This document shows positions 40,297 to 49,398 of a stretch of DNA of 49,714 bases, in pieces. The DNA comes from Phascolarctobacterium sp. GTDB taxonomy: Bacteria > Bacillota > Negativicutes > Acidaminococcales > Acidaminococcaceae. How positions within the stretch are numbered: position 1 is the stretch's first letter; the number at the start of each line of letters is the position of its first letter. The position numbers and the translations under genes were made by a program. Location: positions 1 to 49,714 of the forward strand of contig JAUNIS010000018.1 of NCBI GenBank assembly GCA_030523325.1, written 5' to 3'. The notes under the pieces were generated by a model. That model was not told the origin of the DNA. It made no database searches and saw only the letters and a program-made list of their open reading frames with translations.

Positions 40297-41069
40297 CGAC
40301 AGTACAAGATATCTGTTCCATTATGGAAAGCTTTGCTCCAACTAAACTCGCAATGGACTGGGACAATGTTGGACTCATGCTCGGTAAAAAGGATCGCGAG
40401 GTCAAAAAAATTCTTCTTGCTCTTGACTTAACTCAAGAAGTTGTTGACCAAGCATTAGCAAGCGAAGTGCAAATGATTATCACGCATCATCCTGCCATTT
40501 TCAAAAAAATATCCCACGTAACAGACGAACAATGGCAACAAAGCCTGCTGCTCACATTAGCCGAACATAAAATCGCAGTTTATAGTGCGCATACAAATTA
40601 CGATTGCGCTCTCGAGGGTGTTAACGATTGCCTTGCTAATAAGCTTGGTCTCATTAACATTAAAACTCTCGAGGACGAAACAGGTTTAGGAAGAGAAGGC
40701 TTGGTTGAAAGCACTAACCTTTTTGATTTTGCTTGTAAGGTAAAAAGAATTCTCGCTTGTGATTACGTTACATATGCAGATGCTCATAAAAATGTTCAGC
40801 GAGTTGCAGTTTGTGGCGGTGCAGGGGGAGAGCTCATCAGCCTTTGTTTAGCAAAAGGTGTTGATACATTAGTTACAGGTGATATTAAATATCACACTGC
40901 TCAGGACGCAGTTTTTCAGGGACTAAACATCGTTGATGCAGGTCATCAAGCAACTGAGCGTATCGCAATAGAATATTTACGTGCTCGCCTGGAAATTTAT
41001 GCTTCCATGCACGGACTTGATTTAGAATTTACGCAAGCAAATGAAAGTCTTGTTTTACAGCACGTTTAA
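40293..41069 (+). CDS. Nif3-like dinuclear metal-centre protein
   Basis: A 258-residue protein of the Nif3/DUF34 family. WDNVGLMLG near the N-terminus and MIITHHPAIFKK with its His pair, plus VTGDIKYHTAQ and the C-terminal DAGHQATE, supply the ligands of the usual two-metal site. Members form hexamers; a GTP-cyclohydrolase-like or metal-chaperone role has been proposed but is unproven. The short version here lacks the PII-like insertion of B. subtilis YqfO. Its start overlaps the trmK stop by four bases. Confidence 0.92.
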   Translation: MTTVQDICSIMESFAPTKLAMDWDNVGLMLGKKDREVKKILLALDLTQEVVDQALASEVQMIITHHPAIFKKISHVTDEQWQQSLLLTLAEHKIAVYSAHTNYDCALEGVNDCLANKLGLINIKTLEDETGLGREGLVESTNLFDFACKVKRILACDYVTYADAHKNVQRVAVCGGAGGELISLCLAKGVDTLVTGDIKYHTAQDAVFQGLNIVDAGHQATERIAIEYLRARLEIYASMHGLDLEFTQANESLVLQHV

Positions 41070-41078
41070 GGAGTATAC

Positions 41079-41999
41079 ATGATAAAGGATTTACATATTG
41101 GTGATAAAATAACCCAAGCATGTATCTGCAAGGTTATCAAGATAGGCATTGGGAATAATGGAGCACCCTTTGCAAGAGGCACTCTTGAAGATAAAAGTGG
41201 TAGCTTACCATTCATTTGCTTTGAAGCAAGCAACGTCGAGAAAATGAAAGAAGTCGTCATCTCAGGGGTTTATATGGTAAGCGGCATCTTGGAAAATTCC
41301 AAGTTCGATGCTGGGGGGCTGCAAATCAACATTAAACGTTTTGTTGATATCCTCCCCGAGGATGATGTATCCATGCTAATGCCAGAGGGTGATTTCGATA
41401 AAAAAGCTTACGAAGAAAAACTGCAAGGTTATATTCGTATGGTTAAGACTCCGGCTCTTGCCATGATTTTAAAAAATGTTTTCCAAGGAGATTTCCTCGA
41501 AAGATTTTGCAAGAATCCTGCGGGCAAGCAATATCATCACGCATATCTTGGAGGCCTCCTAGAGCATAGTGTTGATGTTTGTGCTTTGGCTCTCAGTATG
41601 GCATTGACCATGGATGATGTTAACAAGGATTTAGTTGTTGCCGGCGCCTTGCTCCATGATATTGGCAAGGTCAGGGAAATTTCTCAAAGCTACGGCTTTA
41701 CTTATCTTGACGAAGGACGTTTAATCGGTCACGTGACCATGAGCGCGCTCATGGTTCAAGAAACTGCAAGTAAATTGCACATGCAAGCAAGTAGCATCGA
41801 CCAGCTTTTACACATTATCCTCAGTCATCATGGAGAAAAGGAAAAAGGTTCTCCTGTTGATTGCTCTACGAAGGAAGCCTTCATCGTACATTACGCGGAT
41901 GAGATTAATAGCATTATGAATCAGTTCGATAATTACAAGGGCAAGGACAAGTGGGAGTACAATAAAATGCTCAAACGCAATATTTTGCAAAAATATTAG
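41079..41999 (+). CDS. HD-domain 3'-5' exoribonuclease YhaM-like
   Basis: A 306-residue protein. The N-terminal 90 residues form an OB-type nucleic-acid-binding domain (KITQACICKVIKIGIGNNG). The HD domain has HSVDVCALAL, LLHDIGKVREIS and a later HH pair (LSHHGEKE), the metal ligands. YhaM of B. subtilis is a Mn-dependent 3'-5' exoribonuclease acting on RNA and DNA ends. The gene follows the Nif3 gene by 9 bases with AAGGAG before the ATG. Confidence 0.9.
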   Translation: MIKDLHIGDKITQACICKVIKIGIGNNGAPFARGTLEDKSGSLPFICFEASNVEKMKEVVISGVYMVSGILENSKFDAGGLQINIKRFVDILPEDDVSMLMPEGDFDKKAYEEKLQGYIRMVKTPALAMILKNVFQGDFLERFCKNPAGKQYHHAYLGGLLEHSVDVCALALSMALTMDDVNKDLVVAGALLHDIGKVREISQSYGFTYLDEGRLIGHVTMSALMVQETASKLHMQASSIDQLLHIILSHHGEKEKGSPVDCSTKEAFIVHYADEINSIMNQFDNYKGKDKWEYNKMLKRNILQKY

Positions 42000-42047
42000 T
42001 CGTACTTAATTTGTAAAAAATTTTGATTTATATAAGGAGAGAAAAAA

Positions 42048-42743
42048 ATGGCAAAAATTTTAGTTGCAGACGACGAACAAAGCATTCGCGAGATTTTACG
42101 TATCTACCTGGAAAATGAAGGCTACCAAGTTATTGAAGCAGAAGATGGTGCTGATGCTTTAAGAAAAATTGAATTGGACAAGCCAGACCTTGTTCTTTTA
42201 GACGTAATGATGCCTATCTTAGACGGTATCGAGGTTTGTCGCCAAGTTCGTAAGCATCACGATATTCCTATTATCATGGCTACTGCTAAGGACGAAGATG
42301 ATGACCGTATTCTTGGTCTCGAGGTTGGTGCAGACGATTACATTACCAAGCCCTTCAATAACCGCGAACTCATGGCTCGCGTAAAAGCGGTTCTGCGTCG
42401 TTCCGGTGCTCACGAGGAAGAAACTAAAAAAGCTAAAGGCAGAGTTGAATACGAAGGACTCATCATTGACATTGAATCCTATACCGTTACTGCATTTGGT
42501 AAGGCTGTTACCTTGACTACTAGAGAATTAGAACTTCTCTGGCATTTGGCTTCCAATCCTAACAAAGCTTTCTCTCGTAACCAACTCTTGGAAACCATTT
42601 GGGGTTACTCTTACTATTCCGATACACGTACTGTTGATACTCATATTAAACGCGTACGTCAAAAACTTAATATTCCTGCAGAAAACTCTTGGGATATTGA
42701 AACTGTTTGGGGTTTAGGCTATAAATTTACTGTAAAGGAATGA
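42048..42743 (+). CDS. OmpR/PhoB-type response regulator
   Basis: A 231-residue regulator with receiver (1-120) and winged-helix DNA-binding (130-230) domains. The phosphorylation site is Asp52 (LVLLDVMMP), with Asp8, Asp9 and the conserved ITKPF lysine. The C-terminal wing ends GLGYKF. The sensor kinase gene follows six bases downstream, forming a standard pair. AAGGAGAG lies before the ATG. The resemblance is to WalR/PhoP regulators; the target genes are unknown. Confidence 0.95.
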   Translation: MAKILVADDEQSIREILRIYLENEGYQVIEAEDGADALRKIELDKPDLVLLDVMMPILDGIEVCRQVRKHHDIPIIMATAKDEDDDRILGLEVGADDYITKPFNNRELMARVKAVLRRSGAHEEETKKAKGRVEYEGLIIDIESYTVTAFGKAVTLTTRELELLWHLASNPNKAFSRNQLLETIWGYSYYSDTRTVDTHIKRVRQKLNIPAENSWDIETVWGLGYKFTVKE

Positions 42744-42749
42744 TGATTT

Positions 42750-44321
42750 ATGGATAATTTTTCAGAATCACTGAAGAATTCTATCCCTAGCAGGAGATCC
42801 ATTGCTTTTAATTTCATGTCCTTTTCCTTTACTGTTGTCGTGGTTATTTTAGTTGCTATTTTAAGTGGCGTAGCAATTTTATCACAACAATTTTTATATC
42901 GAGAGAAGGAAGATCTCCTCAAAGTTAGGACTAAAGAGATTGCTCTATCTGTTAACTATTATTTAGCAAAAAATGATCAAGAGGGACTGTATCGTTATAT
43001 GGTTCTGGCCGATAAACTGGCTGATGCTGATATCTGGATTTTTGACACGGATGCTGAATTAGTTGCAGTAACTGGTTTTTCTAGAATAAAATCCAATGTT
43101 TTAAAAAATCTTTATAAAAATAATAAGATTACTAATTACAAAGTTGAGGACACTCCTTTAATTTTTAATATTGATGATAAGGACTTAGGAGATAAGCTAG
43201 TCAAAATTATTAAAGATGTTAATGGGGGTCAATACCTTTCCGGTATGGGTTATCATCAATATTACGAAGATGATGTTATGTATGCAGCTGCTCCCTATAG
43301 GGATGCTATCAGCGGTCGACCAGGAACAGTTTTACTAGCCGTACCCATGGCTCATTATTCAGGTATTATTCATAAAGTTTATTGGGTAATCTTTGCTGTC
43401 GGTATGATATGTCTTTTACTTGCTGTTTATGTTACAAAGCTTAAATCCAAGAGCATTGTTACGCCTGTGGTTAAAATGAAAGATTTTGCTGTGAAGCTTG
43501 CGTTAGGTAATTACGGCGAGCAAATGGAACTACATGGCGACTCCGAGCTGAACGATTTAGGCAAAGCATTAAATACTTTATCTACAGAACTACAGACTTA
43601 TGTTGCTAATATCGAACGTCATGAAAAAGTCCGTAAGGACTTCGTTGCTAATGTATCCCACGAATTAAAGACACCGATTACCATTATCCGTGGTTACAAT
43701 GATGCTTTGATTGATGGCGTAATTAAGGACGAAGAAAAGAAAATGCGTTATCGTATGCTCATCAATGACGAAACTGTACGTATCGAACGTATGGTTAAAG
43801 ATTTGTTGAATATGTCTCGCTTGGAAAATTCTGATCCTTGGGAACCTCAAAAATTAAATCCGGTTGCTTTGACCGAGCTTTGCAGAAACGTTGCCGAACG
43901 TTTAGGCATCAAATGTATTCCTAACAATAATACCATTGAAGTTGAAGCTGGCGAAGAGATTCAAATTCTTGGTGATGGCGATCAACTTTTGCAATTAATT
44001 TTAATTTTGACGGATAATGCCTTGAAATATTCGCCAGAAAATGGTAAGGTATTAATACGTGCGTATAAAACTGATGAAGGTGTTACTATGTCCGTACAGG
44101 ATGAGGGACCTGGTATTCCTGAAGAGGATATCGAATTTATTTGGGACCGCTTCTATATGGTTGATAAATCTCGCAACCGTAAGAAGGTTCCGGGAACTGG
44201 CCTTGGACTTGCCATCGCTAAACAAATTATCCGCATTCATGGTGCGGTAGCGCATGTAGATAGCAAGCTTGGTGAAGGAACTAAGTTTGAAATTAAGTTT
44301 CCAAAGGATAAGATAGTATGA
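42750..44321 (+). CDS. Sensor histidine kinase
   Basis: A 523-residue membrane kinase. TM1 lies at about 20-46 and TM2 at about 210-231; the loop between is an extracellular sensing domain of about 160 residues. A HAMP-like region follows, then the HisKA domain with phospho-His304 (SHELKTP), the N box DNALKYS, G boxes GPGIPEED and TGLGLAI. It partners with the regulator just upstream. Its stop overlaps the next start (ATGA), so it is part of a five-gene chain. Confidence 0.94.
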   Translation: MDNFSESLKNSIPSRRSIAFNFMSFSFTVVVVILVAILSGVAILSQQFLYREKEDLLKVRTKEIALSVNYYLAKNDQEGLYRYMVLADKLADADIWIFDTDAELVAVTGFSRIKSNVLKNLYKNNKITNYKVEDTPLIFNIDDKDLGDKLVKIIKDVNGGQYLSGMGYHQYYEDDVMYAAAPYRDAISGRPGTVLLAVPMAHYSGIIHKVYWVIFAVGMICLLLAVYVTKLKSKSIVTPVVKMKDFAVKLALGNYGEQMELHGDSELNDLGKALNTLSTELQTYVANIERHEKVRKDFVANVSHELKTPITIIRGYNDALIDGVIKDEEKKMRYRMLINDETVRIERMVKDLLNMSRLENSDPWEPQKLNPVALTELCRNVAERLGIKCIPNNNTIEVEAGEEIQILGDGDQLLQLILILTDNALKYSPENGKVLIRAYKTDEGVTMSVQDEGPGIPEEDIEFIWDRFYMVDKSRNRKKVPGTGLGLAIAKQIIRIHGAVAHVDSKLGEGTKFEIKFPKDKIV

Positions 44322-44836
44322 TTTGTGAAAGAATTTGCCCTGATTACAGAGTAAAAAGCATTTACGATATTAGCACTAAATGGTTAAAACGTAACGGCTT
44401 TACAAAAATTGTTGTGGACCTTGACAACACCTTGCTGCCTACGGACAAAACAATTGTAGGTCCTCGTGCTATGACTTGGATTCGTCATATGCAACAAGGT
44501 GGAATTAATGTCGCACTTATTTCAAATAATGCTGGTGATCGCGTTAAAAAAATCACTAAGCAAACTCAACTGCCCATTATTATGCGCGCTTGCAAGCCTT
44601 TACCCCAAGCCTATAAGGAAATTGAAAAAGCTTTTGGTGGTGGTAAGATTCTTTTCATCGGCGACCAACTCTTCACCGATATTCTTGGTGCCAAACGTCG
44701 TGGTCACACAACCGTTTGGGTGCAATCTTTAGGCGGTAAAGAACATTGGATGACTCGCATCACTCGTAAATTAGAAGCTTATTATATCGATAAGCTTATT
44801 GCTAATGGTATGATGCCCAAGGAGCGTGTGCTGTGA
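44318..44836 (+). CDS. YqeG-family HAD phosphatase
   Basis: A 172-residue HAD-IIIA phosphatase. Motif I is VVDLDNTLLPTD, motif II the SNNAG stretch, and motif III/IV FIGDQLFTDILGAKRRG. Family members resemble phosphatidylglycerophosphate phosphatases (Gep4), so a lipid-phosphate role is plausible. In many Bacillota yqeG sits with housekeeping genes; here it is embedded after a two-component system with four-base overlaps on each side. Confidence 0.9.
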   Translation: MICERICPDYRVKSIYDISTKWLKRNGFTKIVVDLDNTLLPTDKTIVGPRAMTWIRHMQQGGINVALISNNAGDRVKKITKQTQLPIIMRACKPLPQAYKEIEKAFGGGKILFIGDQLFTDILGAKRRGHTTVWVQSLGGKEHWMTRITRKLEAYYIDKLIANGMMPKERVL

Positions 44837-45609
44837 AAATCGCACTTATTCAGCTGGCTGTAAAAGAAAAAAGTCTGGAATATAACCGTGCCCATGGTCT
44901 TGAGCTTGTTCGTGAGGCGGCTAAGGAACATGACTTAATCGTCCTGCCCGAGGTTTGGACGACAGGTTATTCTCTGGGGTGGATTACAAGAATTGCTGAA
45001 AATATCGACGGACCAACTATTACTGCTCTCCAAGAAATTTCTCGCGTAAATTCTTGCAGCATTTTAGCTGGCTCCCTCGCTATGCGTCATGACGGGAAAA
45101 TTTACAACACCTCCGTCGCCATTAACAAAGCAGGCGAAATTGTTAATTTATACGATAAGGTTCATCTCTTTGGTATGTTTAACGAAGAAAAATTTTTTGC
45201 GCCAGGCTCGAATTTTAACGTTTTCGATTTAGATGGCATTACCTGTGGTTCTACCATCTGTTACGATTTGCGTTTCCCCGAGCTTTATCGTCATCTAGCT
45301 CTCGCCGGCGCAAAAATAATTTTCTGTCCTGCGGAGTGGCCCTCAGCTCGTGGTGATATTTGGGATTTGCTCAACAAAGCACGTGCTGCAGAAAACCATC
45401 TTTATATGGTCACTGTTAATTGTGCAGGTACCTTTAAGGATGCACCTTTTTATGGACACTCAAAAGTTGTTGACCCCATGGGTAAGGTATTAATCGAAGG
45501 CTCGGACCAAGAAGAAGTTCTTTCCGTGGAGATTGACCTCACTTATATTGACAAGGTGCGTAATCGTTTGAACGCTTTAAATGATGTACGCAAGGAGTTG
45601 ATTCAATAA
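44833..45609 (+). CDS. Carbon-nitrogen hydrolase (nitrilase superfamily)
   Basis: A 258-residue amidase-type enzyme. The catalytic triad is Glu40 (LPEVWTTGY), Lys109 (YDKVHLF) and Cys143 (ICYDLRFPELY). The sequence is close to the Nit2/YafV-like omega-amidase group that hydrolyses 2-oxoglutaramate or related amides. It starts with GTG, overlapping the yqeG stop (GTGA), and its own stop overlaps the next start. The tight coupling supports a shared transcript. Confidence 0.9.
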   Translation: MKIALIQLAVKEKSLEYNRAHGLELVREAAKEHDLIVLPEVWTTGYSLGWITRIAENIDGPTITALQEISRVNSCSILAGSLAMRHDGKIYNTSVAINKAGEIVNLYDKVHLFGMFNEEKFFAPGSNFNVFDLDGITCGSTICYDLRFPELYRHLALAGAKIIFCPAEWPSARGDIWDLLNKARAAENHLYMVTVNCAGTFKDAPFYGHSKVVDPMGKVLIEGSDQEEVLSVEIDLTYIDKVRNRLNALNDVRKELIQ

Positions 45610-46667
45610 TGAATTTAAAGACTTTGACGGCCGGTTTTTTAACCGGTCTATGTCTGTTTATAAAGCTTGATGCTTTTGCCTCTCAAAATTTACCAAAGGA
45701 TGCCCCGAAAGATATTAAACATGTTTTAGGTTTTTATTTTGGCAATGGGGAGAACATTCTCATTCGTGAAAATCATGGCAATCTTGAGCTTTTGTATCGC
45801 ACCAAATACGAAGATAATTGCTTTAAGGAAGCCAATGTCTTTCCTTTGACGAAAGAATTTTTTGATTCCTACACGCTTTTAGAAAATGGTCCCTTGCGCA
45901 TACAGGAGGGAACTGTGAAGTTTCAACGCGATAAGGACGGCTACGGAATTAGTCTAAGAGTTGGCGGCAACAATTATACGCGTCGTTTCTTAGGTGCTGG
46001 TGTAGGGGAAAAGCCATCGAACTTTGCAATTAAAAGTCATACGGAAGAAGAGTGGGCTGCTATGCGTAAGACTGCTCTTGAAAGTCCTATGCCAGAGGCA
46101 TTAAAGCTTGGCGAGGAAACTGAGCTCGTCCCGGCAAGCTCTGTGGCTGGACTCAAGGAAAATAATATTTACGCAACGAGCGACAATCTTTTTCAAGCGC
46201 CTCTGTATGATACGCAAGCTATGTATGTGGGCAAGGAGACTGCTCAGGCTCTAACAAAGGTTAACGAACGCTTAAAGGCTTATGGAGTCGGTCTTGTGCT
46301 CTGGGATGCATATAGACCTTGGCATATCTCTAAGCTTGCTAACCTAGCTTTGCCAGAAAACGGCAAGAGTATGTTACCAGACCCGGATAAGGAAGGATCA
46401 TCCCATAACACTGGTAATGCAGTTGATGTGGGTCTTTACGATTTAGAAACGGGTGAGGAGTTAGAGATGATTTCCGGCTTTGACGAACCTTCCGTACGTC
46501 AATATGCTTCTTACCCTGGAGGAACGACCCGCCAAAGATTTTTAAAAGAACTTCTTCATCAAGAGATGGAGCTTGCCGGCTTTCAATCCATCGAAATGGA
46601 ATGGTGGCACTATGAGTTCGGCGGTAATCGAAAGTTTGCAAAGTTAAACATGAAGGTGGGAAACTAA
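45609..46667 (+). CDS. Exported M15 D-Ala-D-Ala dipeptidase (VanX/DdpX-like)
   Basis: A 352-residue protein. Residues 1-24 form a signal peptide (TLTAGFLTGLCLFIKLDAFA), so the enzyme acts outside the cytoplasm. Residues about 30-155 form an extra domain that I do not recognise. The C-terminal half is a VanX-type zinc peptidase: His266 and Asp273 in SSHNTGNAVDV, Glu331 and His334 in EWWHYE, and WDAYRP before them. It should cleave D-Ala-D-Ala dipeptide for recycling or wall turnover. No vanH or vanA ligase is adjacent, so this is not a glycopeptide-resistance cluster. It ends the five-gene chain 42048-46667. Confidence 0.88.
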   Translation: MNLKTLTAGFLTGLCLFIKLDAFASQNLPKDAPKDIKHVLGFYFGNGENILIRENHGNLELLYRTKYEDNCFKEANVFPLTKEFFDSYTLLENGPLRIQEGTVKFQRDKDGYGISLRVGGNNYTRRFLGAGVGEKPSNFAIKSHTEEEWAAMRKTALESPMPEALKLGEETELVPASSVAGLKENNIYATSDNLFQAPLYDTQAMYVGKETAQALTKVNERLKAYGVGLVLWDAYRPWHISKLANLALPENGKSMLPDPDKEGSSHNTGNAVDVGLYDLETGEELEMISGFDEPSVRQYASYPGGTTRQRFLKELLHQEMELAGFQSIEMEWWHYEFGGNRKFAKLNMKVGN

Positions 46668-46670
46668 AAC

Positions 46671-46705
46671 TCTCACGCTCAGCACTATGAACTATGCACT
46701 CTTTT
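46671..46705. repeat. Dispersed repeat family 2, copy 3 (reverse)
   Basis: TCTCACGCTCAGCACTATG followed by AACTATGCACTCTTTTT. On the minus strand it matches 7979-8010 (TAGTTCATAGTGCTGAGCG). Confidence 0.5.
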
Positions 46706-46755
46706 TACGACAAAACTAATGTTATCATATATTATCTACTAAAGGAGAGATCACA

Positions 46756-47094
46756 ATGAACGTATACGATGTTGCAAACGATTTGGCTAAGGCAATGCGC
46801 GAAAGCCACGAATACAAAAAAATGAAGGAAGCTTCTGCTAAGCTCGGTCAAGATCAACAAGCTAAAAAAATGGTGCAAGAATTTTTACAATTGAATCAAG
46901 AAGCTGAGATGACTAAATACTCCAAGAAGGAAGTTCCTCAAGAATTAACCGACAAAATTAAAAAACTTTACGACGTACTTTCTCTTAACTATGATGCTAT
47001 GCAATATTTGAACTCCTTCATGCGCTTCCAAATGATGCTGGCCGATGTTACTAATAATATTCAAGACGTTGTAAAAGAGGCTGTAGGTGAATAA
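46756..47094 (+). CDS. YlbF/YmcA-family regulator
   Basis: A 112-residue all-helical protein of the YlbF family (MNVYDVANDLAKAMRES, then coiled helices). In Bacillus, YlbF, YmcA and YaaT form a complex that adjusts RNase Y processing and development. Here only one member is present, followed directly by murB (its TAA ends one base before the murB ATG). AAAGGAGAG lies before the start. Confidence 0.85.
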   Translation: MNVYDVANDLAKAMRESHEYKKMKEASAKLGQDQQAKKMVQEFLQLNQEAEMTKYSKKEVPQELTDKIKKLYDVLSLNYDAMQYLNSFMRFQMMLADVTNNIQDVVKEAVGE

Positions 47095-47095
47095 A

Positions 47096-48001
47096 ATGGT
47101 TGCTTTGCTTGAACAATTTTCAGGCTGTACAACTAAAGAAATTAAAGTTAATGAGCCTATGAGCAAGCACACAACCTTCAAAATCGGTGGACCAGCAGAT
47201 TTTCTTGCAACTCCATCAAACGTGGATGAGCTCGTTGCTCTTATTAAAACTGCTAAAGCTAATCATGTTCCTTTTACTTTAATCGGTAATGGTTCTAACT
47301 TAATCGTAAGAGATAAAGGGATTCGTGGTCTCGTCATTAAGCTTGCAAGCCAGATGGCGAACGAAAGGGTTGAGGGCAATACTTTGACCTTTGACGCAGG
47401 CATTTCCTTAGCTCTTGCTTCTCACAAGGCTGCGAAGCTTGGGCTTACAGGCATGGAATTTGCTTCCGGGATACCAGGTACAATTGGTGGAGCTGCATTT
47501 ATGAATGCGGGCGCGTACGACGGTGAGATGAAAAATATTATCAAGTCCGTGCGTGTGCTAAAGACCGACGGTTCATTAGCAGAGCTATCTAACGCAGAGC
47601 TTGACTTTGGTTATCGTAAATCTGCAATCCAAGGGACGGGGGACATCGTTGTCAGTGTTACTGTTGAACTTGTTCCTGGCGACAAGGAAGAAATTTACGA
47701 GAAGATGGCCGATTTCAACGAACGTCGCACATCTAAGCAGCCACTGGATAAACCTTCTGCAGGAAGCATGTTTAAGAGACCTCCAGGATATTTTGCTGGG
47801 ACTTTAATCGATCAAACAGGACTTAAGGGTTATACTGTTGGCGGTGCTCAAGTTAGCGAAAAGCATGCAGGCTTTGTTGTTAATATTGGTAATGCTACTT
47901 GTGAAGATGTTCTGCAGCTTATCAAGGACGTACAAGCCAAAATTATGGAAGCTCACGGAGTTCATTTAGAACCAGAACCTTTAGTGATTGGTGAGGAGTA
48001 A
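47096..48001 (+). CDS. murB: UDP-N-acetylenolpyruvoylglucosamine reductase MurB
   Basis: A 301-residue FAD enzyme that reduces enolpyruvyl-UDP-GlcNAc to UDP-MurNAc, the second step of peptidoglycan synthesis. FAD motifs GNGSNLIV and GIPGTIGGAAFMNAGAY are present, as is the catalytic Ser224 in KPSAGSMFKRP. The C-terminal EPEP holds the catalytic Glu. The ATG at 47096 with AGGTGA was chosen over a GTG at 47087 that overlaps ylbF. The sequence is type II-like, without the extra domain of E. coli MurB. Confidence 0.95.
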   Translation: MVALLEQFSGCTTKEIKVNEPMSKHTTFKIGGPADFLATPSNVDELVALIKTAKANHVPFTLIGNGSNLIVRDKGIRGLVIKLASQMANERVEGNTLTFDAGISLALASHKAAKLGLTGMEFASGIPGTIGGAAFMNAGAYDGEMKNIIKSVRVLKTDGSLAELSNAELDFGYRKSAIQGTGDIVVSVTVELVPGDKEEIYEKMADFNERRTSKQPLDKPSAGSMFKRPPGYFAGTLIDQTGLKGYTVGGAQVSEKHAGFVVNIGNATCEDVLQLIKDVQAKIMEAHGVHLEPEPLVIGEE

Positions 48002-48002
48002 G

Positions 48003-48386
48003 ATGGAAAGAAAAATTATGTCCAGACAAGAACTGCACACCTTTGGGCTAGAGGTTCTCGTCGGTTGGCTAGAAAAAAATGGCTACGAGATAGAATTCGT
48101 TAATCCTGTTGTGGATATGCTACCAAGCGTTTTTGCCAAACGTTTCGATGGCTTAACAGTTATTGCTGCAACAACGACTATGTATCCCGAAAGACCTGCC
48201 TTTAACGAAGGCGACAAGCCTGCACTGCTTGAGGTTTGCAGCGAATTAAATGCAAAGCTTGCTTTTGCTGGTATTGGTCTTGTAAACGGTGAAGGTATTC
48301 CTACCCAGGATAAAGAATTAATGGGCAAGGCTTACATGGACGCTAAATTCATGGCAGATTTTGGCGGACTTAAATATATTGAATAG
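48003..48386 (+). CDS. Conserved-looking unknown protein after murB
   Basis: A 128-residue soluble protein counted from the ATG at 48003 (GAGGAG seven bases upstream); a frame from 47988 would overlap murB by 14 bases. The sequence (FGLEVLVGWLEKNGYEIEFVNPVVDMLP... VFAKRFDGLTVIAA) has the alternating pattern of a small alpha/beta domain. No signal or metal motif is seen. The family is not recognised. It is likely co-transcribed with murB and the nitroreductase gene 20 bases downstream. Confidence 0.6.
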   Translation: MERKIMSRQELHTFGLEVLVGWLEKNGYEIEFVNPVVDMLPSVFAKRFDGLTVIAATTTMYPERPAFNEGDKPALLEVCSELNAKLAFAGIGLVNGEGIPTQDKELMGKAYMDAKFMADFGGLKYIE

Positions 48387-48406
48387 TTTTTAACAAAGGG
48401 AAAGAA

Positions 48407-49216
48407 ATGGATTTACTTACTGTTGATAAAGATAAATGTTTAAGATGTGGAATTTGTGCTTCGATTTGTCCTGCGTGTATTTTAAGTATGGGCGAGGACG
48501 GTCCTGAATGCAATTTTGATCGTGGTTGTATGAGTTGTGGTCAATGTGTTGCTATTTGTCCTGTTGGTGCATTAGACAATAAATATACTCCCAAGGAAAA
48601 TCAATTGCCTATTACTAAGCCGGTGCTTAATCCGGAAACTGCTTATCATTTTTTGAGAAGCAGACGTTCTGTGCGTAACTTTAAGAGTGAGGCTCCCTCC
48701 GATGAAGAATTAATAAGACTTCTCGACGTAGCACGCTTTGCTCCGACTGCTGGTAACTCGCAAGGCTTAAGCTTTGTAGTTATTCGAGACCAAGAAAAGA
48801 TTGCGCAAATTCGTGAGGCTGTTGCCAATTGGATGCAGGATGAAATCGATGCAGGCACACAAAACAAACGTTATTTTACAACAGTTCTCAGAGCTTATCA
48901 CGAGCGTCATCAAGATATTATTTGTCGCAACACACCTTGTTTAATTTTTGCTCTTGCAAGAAGACTCAATATTACAGCTGTAAGTAATGCGGAACAAGCT
49001 TGGGCTTACGCAAATCTTTTTGCTCCGACGATTGGTCTTGGTTCTTGCACGGCTGGTTTTATTCAAACCTGTGGTATTGCAGCTTATGAACCTTTGTGTA
49101 AGCTTGTTGATGTTCCCAACAAATATGTTATTTGTGGCACGTTAATGGTTGGCTATCCTAAATATAAATATAAACGCATGCCGGATAGACAAGCACTTAA
49201 GGTTGAGTTTAAGTAA
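48407..49216 (+). CDS. Nitroreductase with N-terminal ferredoxin domain
   Basis: A 269-residue protein. Residues 1-60 carry two [4Fe-4S] clusters (Cys11, 14, 17, 21 and Cys41, 44, 47, 51). Residues 80-260 form an FMN-binding nitroreductase domain (SRRSVRNFK, ARFAPTAGNSQG and the C-terminal VGYPKYKYKR). Such fusions take electrons from ferredoxin-type donors rather than NAD(P)H; they are common in strict anaerobes. The substrate is unknown. It is probably the last gene of the ylbF-murB unit; no clear terminator is seen before the tRNA promoter. Confidence 0.9.
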   Translation: MDLLTVDKDKCLRCGICASICPACILSMGEDGPECNFDRGCMSCGQCVAICPVGALDNKYTPKENQLPITKPVLNPETAYHFLRSRRSVRNFKSEAPSDEELIRLLDVARFAPTAGNSQGLSFVVIRDQEKIAQIREAVANWMQDEIDAGTQNKRYFTTVLRAYHERHQDIICRNTPCLIFALARRLNITAVSNAEQAWAYANLFAPTIGLGSCTAGFIQTCGIAAYEPLCKLVDVPNKYVICGTLMVGYPKYKYKRMPDRQALKVEFK

Positions 49217-49358
49217 ACAATTTTCTAAGCTTTAGATAATACTGATGAGTTTTTAATTTGCGGCTTCGTTTGAGTAAGCTTTGCGAAGTTAAGGATATTT
49301 TTTTCTTGTTAAATTAGCTTTTAAATTTATCAAGATATGATGGTTTGATAAATTTTGC

Positions 49359-49387
49359 TTGACAACTTGTGTTAAACTGTCTATAAT
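49359..49387 (+). promoter_or_regulatory. Promoter of the tRNA cluster
   Basis: A perfect TTGACA (49359-49364), a 17-base spacer and a perfect TATAAT (49382-49387), 12 bases before tRNA-Pro. Confidence 0.9.
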
Positions 49388-49398
49388 ATATCAGGTAT

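Noticed and set aside
45609..46667. Glycopeptide-resistance (van) cluster, given a VanX-like gene near a two-component system
   Set aside because: No VanH or VanA/B-type ligase is present, and the peptidase is exported, unlike VanX of resistance operons.
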